From contig DVKY01000087.1 in the NCBI GenBank assembly GCA_018715765.1, positions 1 through 8,043 on the forward strand: DNA of 8,043 nt. Reading direction: 5' to 3'. A program made the position numbers and the translations under genes. The notes beneath the pieces were generated by a model, which was given only the letters and a program-made list of their open reading frames with translations, ran no database searches and was not told the origin of the DNA. This document shows positions 7,154 through 8,043 of this stretch, one piece after another. Position 1 is the stretch's first letter. Each line of letters opens with the position of its first letter. Source of the DNA: Fimivicinus intestinavium (lineage in GTDB: Bacteria > Bacillota > Clostridia > Oscillospirales > Acutalibacteraceae).

Positions 7154-7173
7154 TTTTCCGCTCAGGCGGAAAA
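7154..7173. repeat. Hairpin with TTTTCCGC/GCGGAAAA stem, copy 2
   Basis: A perfect eight-base-pair stem with tetraloop TCAG. It carries T on the 5' side and A on the 3' side on both strands, so either orientation could weakly terminate transcription. The 11-base word CCGCTCAGGCG (7158-7168) also occurs on the minus strand at 7608-7598, in the antisense RNA of toxin unit 1. Confidence 0.5.
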
Positions 7174-7353
7174 CTCCCCTCACGGGCTCGCCGGAAGTGA
7201 GATGAGCCTGCCGCCGCTGGCCTATTGAAAGCCCCTGCCCCTACGCTAGACTGAAGGCTCCGAAAGGCTTTCGGCAAGCCGTTCAAGGGCACAAACGGAA
7301 GAATAACCCAGGAATCGCCTGATAACACCCACTTCGTGCAAAAGAATGTCGAT

Positions 7354-7382
7354 TTGACAAATTCCAATTTTTCCTTTATGAT
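7354..7382 (+). promoter_or_regulatory. Toxin promoter, unit 1
   Basis: TTGACA (7354-7359), a spacer of exactly 17 bases, and TATGAT (7377-7382): a near-consensus vegetative promoter. The expected transcript start is about 7389, leaving a leader of about 70 nt before the toxin start at 7461. The intact promoter shows that a short transcript is made here despite the absence of a normal-sized ORF. Confidence 0.88.
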
Positions 7383-7388
7383 AAGCAT

Positions 7389-7424
7389 GTGACACTACCG
7401 TTTTGGCAGGCAGTTAGCGTCCCC
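7389..7424 (+). repeat. Inverted repeat, left arm (5' end of toxin mRNA)
   Basis: GTGACACTACCG (7389-7400) and GTTAGCGTCCCC (7413-7424) are exactly complementary to CGGTAGTGTCAC (7606-7617) and GGGGACGCTAAC (7587-7598). The arms flank the whole toxin gene. As a consequence, the toxin mRNA and the convergent antisense RNA start with the same sequence. An mRNA that extends to 7617 can pair its two ends over 24 base pairs. Confidence 0.9.
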
Positions 7425-7425
7425 T

Positions 7426-7455
7426 CCCCTTTGCACCGGTCTGGTGCAGGAAGGG
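7426..7455 (+). promoter_or_regulatory. 5' UTR hairpin that sequesters the toxin ribosome binding site
   Basis: TGCACC (7432-7437) pairs with GGTGCA (7443-7448) around the loop GGTCT. Beyond a two-base bulge (GG), CCCTT (7427-7431) pairs with AAGGG (7451-7455), the Shine-Dalgarno bases of the toxin. The CCCC-T-CCCC stretch (7421-7429) offers further pairing. Burying the ribosome binding site in a leader hairpin is a standard safety device of type I toxin mRNAs. The fold was deduced by eye. Confidence 0.65.
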
Positions 7456-7460
7456 TGGTG

Positions 7461-7547
7461 ATGCAGATGGAGTACTTAGTGATTTTAGCTTACATGCTAA
7501 GCATCATTTTGTTCGCCATTTTGTCTCTTAAAAATAAAAGAGACTAG
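7461..7547 (+). CDS. Type I toxin-like hydrophobic peptide, unit 1
   Basis: The product has 28 residues, too short for usual gene calling. MQMEYL is followed by a single hydrophobic helix (VILAYMLSIILFAILSL, residues 7-23) and a charged tail KNKRD. This is the layout of membrane-acting type I toxins of Gram-positive bacteria (TxpA/BsrG and holin-like toxin, Fst-like groups), which insert into the cell membrane and disturb it. GGAAGGG lies five bases before ATG 7461; ATG 7467 (26 residues) is the alternative start. The gene has a consensus promoter, a leader hairpin over the ribosome site, and a convergent antisense RNA whose terminator stem contains the stop codon. That arrangement, rather than residue similarity, is the main support. 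The exact family is not assigned. Confidence 0.8.
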   Translation: MQMEYLVILAYMLSIILFAILSLKNKRD

Positions 7548-7578
7548 CTGCCTCCGTTCCCAATGGACCAGCTAGTCT
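7529..7578 (-). terminator. Terminator of antisense RNA, unit 1
   Basis: On the minus strand, AGACTAGCTG (7578-7569) and CAGCTAGTCT (7550-7541) form a perfect 10-base-pair stem with an 18-base loop, followed by CTTTTATTTTT. In the plus direction the same stem is followed by GAATTCTTGG, which has no U-run, so it should not stop the toxin mRNA by itself. The toxin stop codon (7545-7547) lies within the stem. Confidence 0.85.
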
Positions 7579-7586
7579 GAATTCTT

Positions 7587-7617
7587 GGGGACGCTAACGC
7601 CTGAGCGGTAGTGTCAC
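7587..7617 (-). repeat. Inverted repeat, right arm (5' end of antisense RNA)
   Basis: GGGGACGCTAAC (7587-7598), a seven-base GCCTGAG and CGGTAGTGTCAC (7606-7617) mirror the left arm at 7389-7424, whose spacer is twelve bases. The arms begin at similar distances from their outward promoters, which suggests that both transcription units derive from one duplicated and inverted promoter-leader block. Confidence 0.9.
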
Positions 7618-7628
7618 TCTCTATTTTT

Positions 7629-7657
7629 ATTGTATCCATCTGGTTTCATTTTGTCAA
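7629..7657 (-). promoter_or_regulatory. Antisense RNA promoter, unit 1
   Basis: Read on the minus strand: TTGACA (7657-7652), a spacer of exactly 17 bases, and TACAAT (7634-7629). It is as strong by consensus as the toxin promoter facing it, as expected for an antitoxin RNA that must be made continuously. Confidence 0.88.
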
Positions 7658-7663
7658 GCAGGA

Positions 7664-7729
7664 TATCAAATTTTATCGGCCATTTTCATTTTGATTCTGT
7701 TGCTCATTCTGGCTATAAAAAAGGACTAG
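7664..7729 (+). pseudogene. Decapitated second toxin (unit 2)
   Basis: The frame ending at the TAG in 7727-7729 reads YQILSAIFILI, then LLLILAIKKD, a hydrophobic helix with a basic tail like the toxin of unit 1. The stop sits at the same place in the terminator stem. Upstream, the frame runs directly into the antisense promoter of unit 1 (TGTCAA at 7652-7657). There is no ATG or GTG start, no ribosome binding site and no promoter, so the 5' half has been deleted. It was probably a diverged toxin, since the helix differs at many residues from unit 1. Expression as a peptide is unlikely. Confidence 0.7.
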
Positions 7730-7803
7730 CTGCCTCCGTCCCTAAGGAATCAGCTAGTCTGACAAACCGGGGACGCTAACGCCTGAGCGATAGTGTCACT
7801 CTC
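7713..7803 (-). ncRNA. Antisense antitoxin RNA, unit 2 (solitary)
   Basis: It has an intact promoter (7811-7839) and terminator (7717-7760). The predicted RNA of about 90 nt shares its first roughly 35 nt with the unit 1 RNA, with one difference, and most of the terminator stem. The bases between (7761-7768, and the loop 7733-7750) differ. Its toxin partner is broken, so the RNA may be an orphan able to pair with the 3' UTRs of neighbouring toxin mRNAs. Function in trans is inference. Confidence 0.72.
7717..7760 (-). terminator. Terminator of antisense RNA, unit 2
   Basis: On the minus strand, AGACTAGCTG (7760-7751) pairs with CAGCTAGTCC (7732-7723), closing with one G-U pair, and is followed directly by six T. 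The 18-base loop has the same length as in unit 1 but a different 5' half. Confidence 0.87.
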
Positions 7804-7841
7804 TATTTTTATTGTATCCGTCTGGTTTCATTTTGTCAAGC
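7769..7841 (-). repeat. Direct repeat B, copy 2
   Basis: Second copy of 7587-7659, with two differences in 73 bases, offset by 182 bases. It holds the unit 2 antisense promoter and RNA 5' region. After it, 7842-7910 is unique AT-rich sequence with no feature that I can identify. Confidence 0.97.
7811..7839 (-). promoter_or_regulatory. Antisense RNA promoter, unit 2
   Basis: On the minus strand TTGACA (7839-7834), 17 bases, TACAAT (7816-7811). It is unchanged in both boxes relative to unit 1; only one spacer base differs. Its preservation next to a broken toxin suggests the RNA is still made. Confidence 0.87.
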
Positions 7842-7922
7842 CCAATTTCAGATTTCAGAATTTGCCCACTGTGCAACAAAAAGCGGCATTCTTTCCTTCC
7901 ATTTGAGCACAAGAATGTCGAT

Positions 7923-7951
7923 TTGACAAATCCCAATTTTTCCTTTATGAT
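7923..7951 (+). promoter_or_regulatory. Toxin promoter, unit 3
   Basis: TTGACA (7923-7928), 17 bases, TATGAT (7946-7951), identical in both boxes to unit 1. The only change in the repeat, C7932, lies in the spacer. Confidence 0.87.
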
Positions 7952-7994
7952 AAGCATGTGACACTACCGTTTTGGCAGGCAGTTAGCGTCCCCT

Positions 7995-8024
7995 CCCCTT
8001 TGCACCGGTCTGGTGCAGGAAGGG
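7995..8024 (+). promoter_or_regulatory. Ribosome-site sequestering hairpin, unit 3
   Basis: Identical to 7426-7455: TGCACC (8001-8006) with GGTGCA (8012-8017), and CCCTT (7996-8000) with the Shine-Dalgarno AAGGG (8020-8024). Confidence 0.6.
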
Positions 8025-8029
8025 TGGTG

Positions 8030-8043
8030 ATGCAGATGGAGTA
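8030..8043 (+). CDS. Type I toxin-like peptide, unit 3 (partial)
   Basis: Only ATG CAG ATG GAG TA is inside the window, the same first codons as the unit 1 toxin, after the same ribosome binding site. It is reported because the complete upstream control region is present. Whether the rest encodes an intact peptide followed by an antisense RNA cannot be seen. Confidence 0.65.

Larger units (their letters stand above)
6877..7340. other. Non-coding, hairpin-rich region with no recognisable gene
   Basis: These 464 bases have open frames on the minus strand, but none has a ribosome binding site or protein-like composition. One of them starts inside the toxin promoter, so they are judged spurious. 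Several short inverted repeats crowd here: AACGGTC/GACCGTT (6930-6945), CCCGC/GCGGG (6982-6998), CTTTTCCG/CGGAAAAG (7005-7026), TTTTCCGC/GCGGAAAA (7154-7173) and CCGAAAG/CTTTCGG (7260-7274). The style resembles dispersed intergenic repeats in Ruminococcaceae genomes, but this is recollection and was not checked. No known structured RNA (RNase P, SRP, tmRNA, 6S) was recognised. Confidence 0.5.
7342..7474 (+). repeat. Direct repeat A, copy 1 (toxin promoter, leader and start)
   Basis: These 133 bases recur at 7911-8043 with a single difference (T7363 versus C7932); the repeat continues past the window edge. It covers the toxin promoter, the 5' UTR with its ribosome-site hairpin, and the first codons. 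The near-identity implies recent duplication or gene conversion. Confidence 0.97.
7529..7621 (-). ncRNA. Antisense antitoxin RNA, unit 1 (about 90 nt)
   Basis: The RNA is bounded by a consensus promoter (7629-7657) and a U-rich terminator (7529-7578), both on the minus strand. Its start is predicted near 7621. It is fully complementary to the last toxin codons and the toxin 3' UTR, as in the TxpA/RatA and BsrG/SR4 pairs, where the 3'-overlapping antisense RNA blocks translation and triggers decay. There is no ORF with a ribosome site in it. Its first bases, GTGACACTACCG, repeat those of the toxin mRNA. Exact ends are inferred. Confidence 0.78.
7587..7659 (-). repeat. Direct repeat B, copy 1 (antisense promoter and 5' region)
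   Basis: These 73 bases recur at 7769-7841 with two differences (G7608/A7790 and A7638/G7820). They contain the antisense promoter and about the first 35 transcribed bases. The high identity means the two antisense RNAs share their 5' segment. Confidence 0.97.
7911..8043 (+). repeat. Direct repeat A, copy 2 (start of unit 3, cut by the window edge)
   Basis: Matches 7342-7474 at 132 of 133 positions, offset by 569 bases. It brings a second complete toxin promoter, inverted-repeat left arm (7958-7993), ribosome-site hairpin (7995-8024) and toxin start. Confidence 0.97.

Noticed and set aside
7014..7388. Minus-strand 124-codon open frame in the hairpin region
   Set aside because: It starts inside the toxin promoter, has no ribosome binding site, and reads through hairpins with arginine-rich, non-protein-like sequence.
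7389..7617. Miniature transposon with terminal inverted repeats
   Set aside because: The arms sit downstream of inward-facing promoters and contain transcript starts, and no target-site duplication flanks them. An origin by an ancient insertion cannot be excluded.
7342..8043. CRISPR array
   Set aside because: The repeats are long (73 and 133 bases), of two kinds, irregularly spaced, and carry promoters and terminators. There is no short repeat-spacer pattern.

Overview
The window looks like chromosomal DNA of a spore-former-related, anaerobic Clostridia member (Oscillospirales/Ruminococcaceae type). This is inferred from protein style (NagC-like ROK regulator, MepA/NorM-like MATE exporter, clostridial PdaB-like deacetylase with a TFD-A-A-W-G-N-E-D motif), strong Gram-positive Shine-Dalgarno sequences, and the mix of moderately GC-rich genes with AT-rich promoters. 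The assignment rests on recognition only; no database was searched.

Left part (1-4470). A membrane-anchored or secreted protein that resembles a TIM-barrel glycoside hydrolase (134-1576, +) is followed by a MATE efflux gene (1846-3225, +). The MATE gene has its own strong extended -10 promoter and a structured leader ending in a hairpin plus six U, so it looks attenuated or riboswitch-controlled. A very strong hairpin terminator (3260-3316) separates it from a convergent ROK-family regulator (3340-4470, -). An identical 13-base word lies on the promoter of the ROK gene and on the candidate promoter of the hydrolase-like gene. This suggests that the regulator controls itself and the hydrolase-like gene.

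Middle part (4787-6816). Two plus-strand genes follow: a membrane-anchored NodB-fold polysaccharide deacetylase and a cytoplasmic SAM-dependent methyltransferase of the Methyltransf_32 / METTL25-like kind. They are 86 bases apart and each has its own ribosome binding site. A moderate terminator follows the second gene.

Right part (6817-8043). No conventional gene is visible. About 460 bases (6877-7340) hold several short hairpins and no credible ORF. From 7342 to the end lies the most interesting part: a tandem array of type I toxin-antitoxin modules missed by ordinary ORF calling. Unit 1 is complete. It has a consensus promoter (TTGACA, 17 bases, TATGAT), a 5' UTR hairpin that buries the ribosome binding site, a 28-residue one-helix hydrophobic peptide (7461-7547), and a convergent antisense RNA of about 90 nt with its own consensus promoter (TTGACA, 17 bases, TACAAT) and U-rich terminator overlapping the toxin stop codon. 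Unit 2 keeps a complete antisense RNA gene but its toxin has lost promoter, ribosome binding site and start codon. Unit 3 begins at 7911 as a near-perfect copy of unit 1 and runs off the window. The toxin mRNA and antisense RNA begin with the same 12+12 nt sequence, because their 5' regions form an inverted repeat in the DNA. This implies a possible end-to-end fold of the toxin mRNA.
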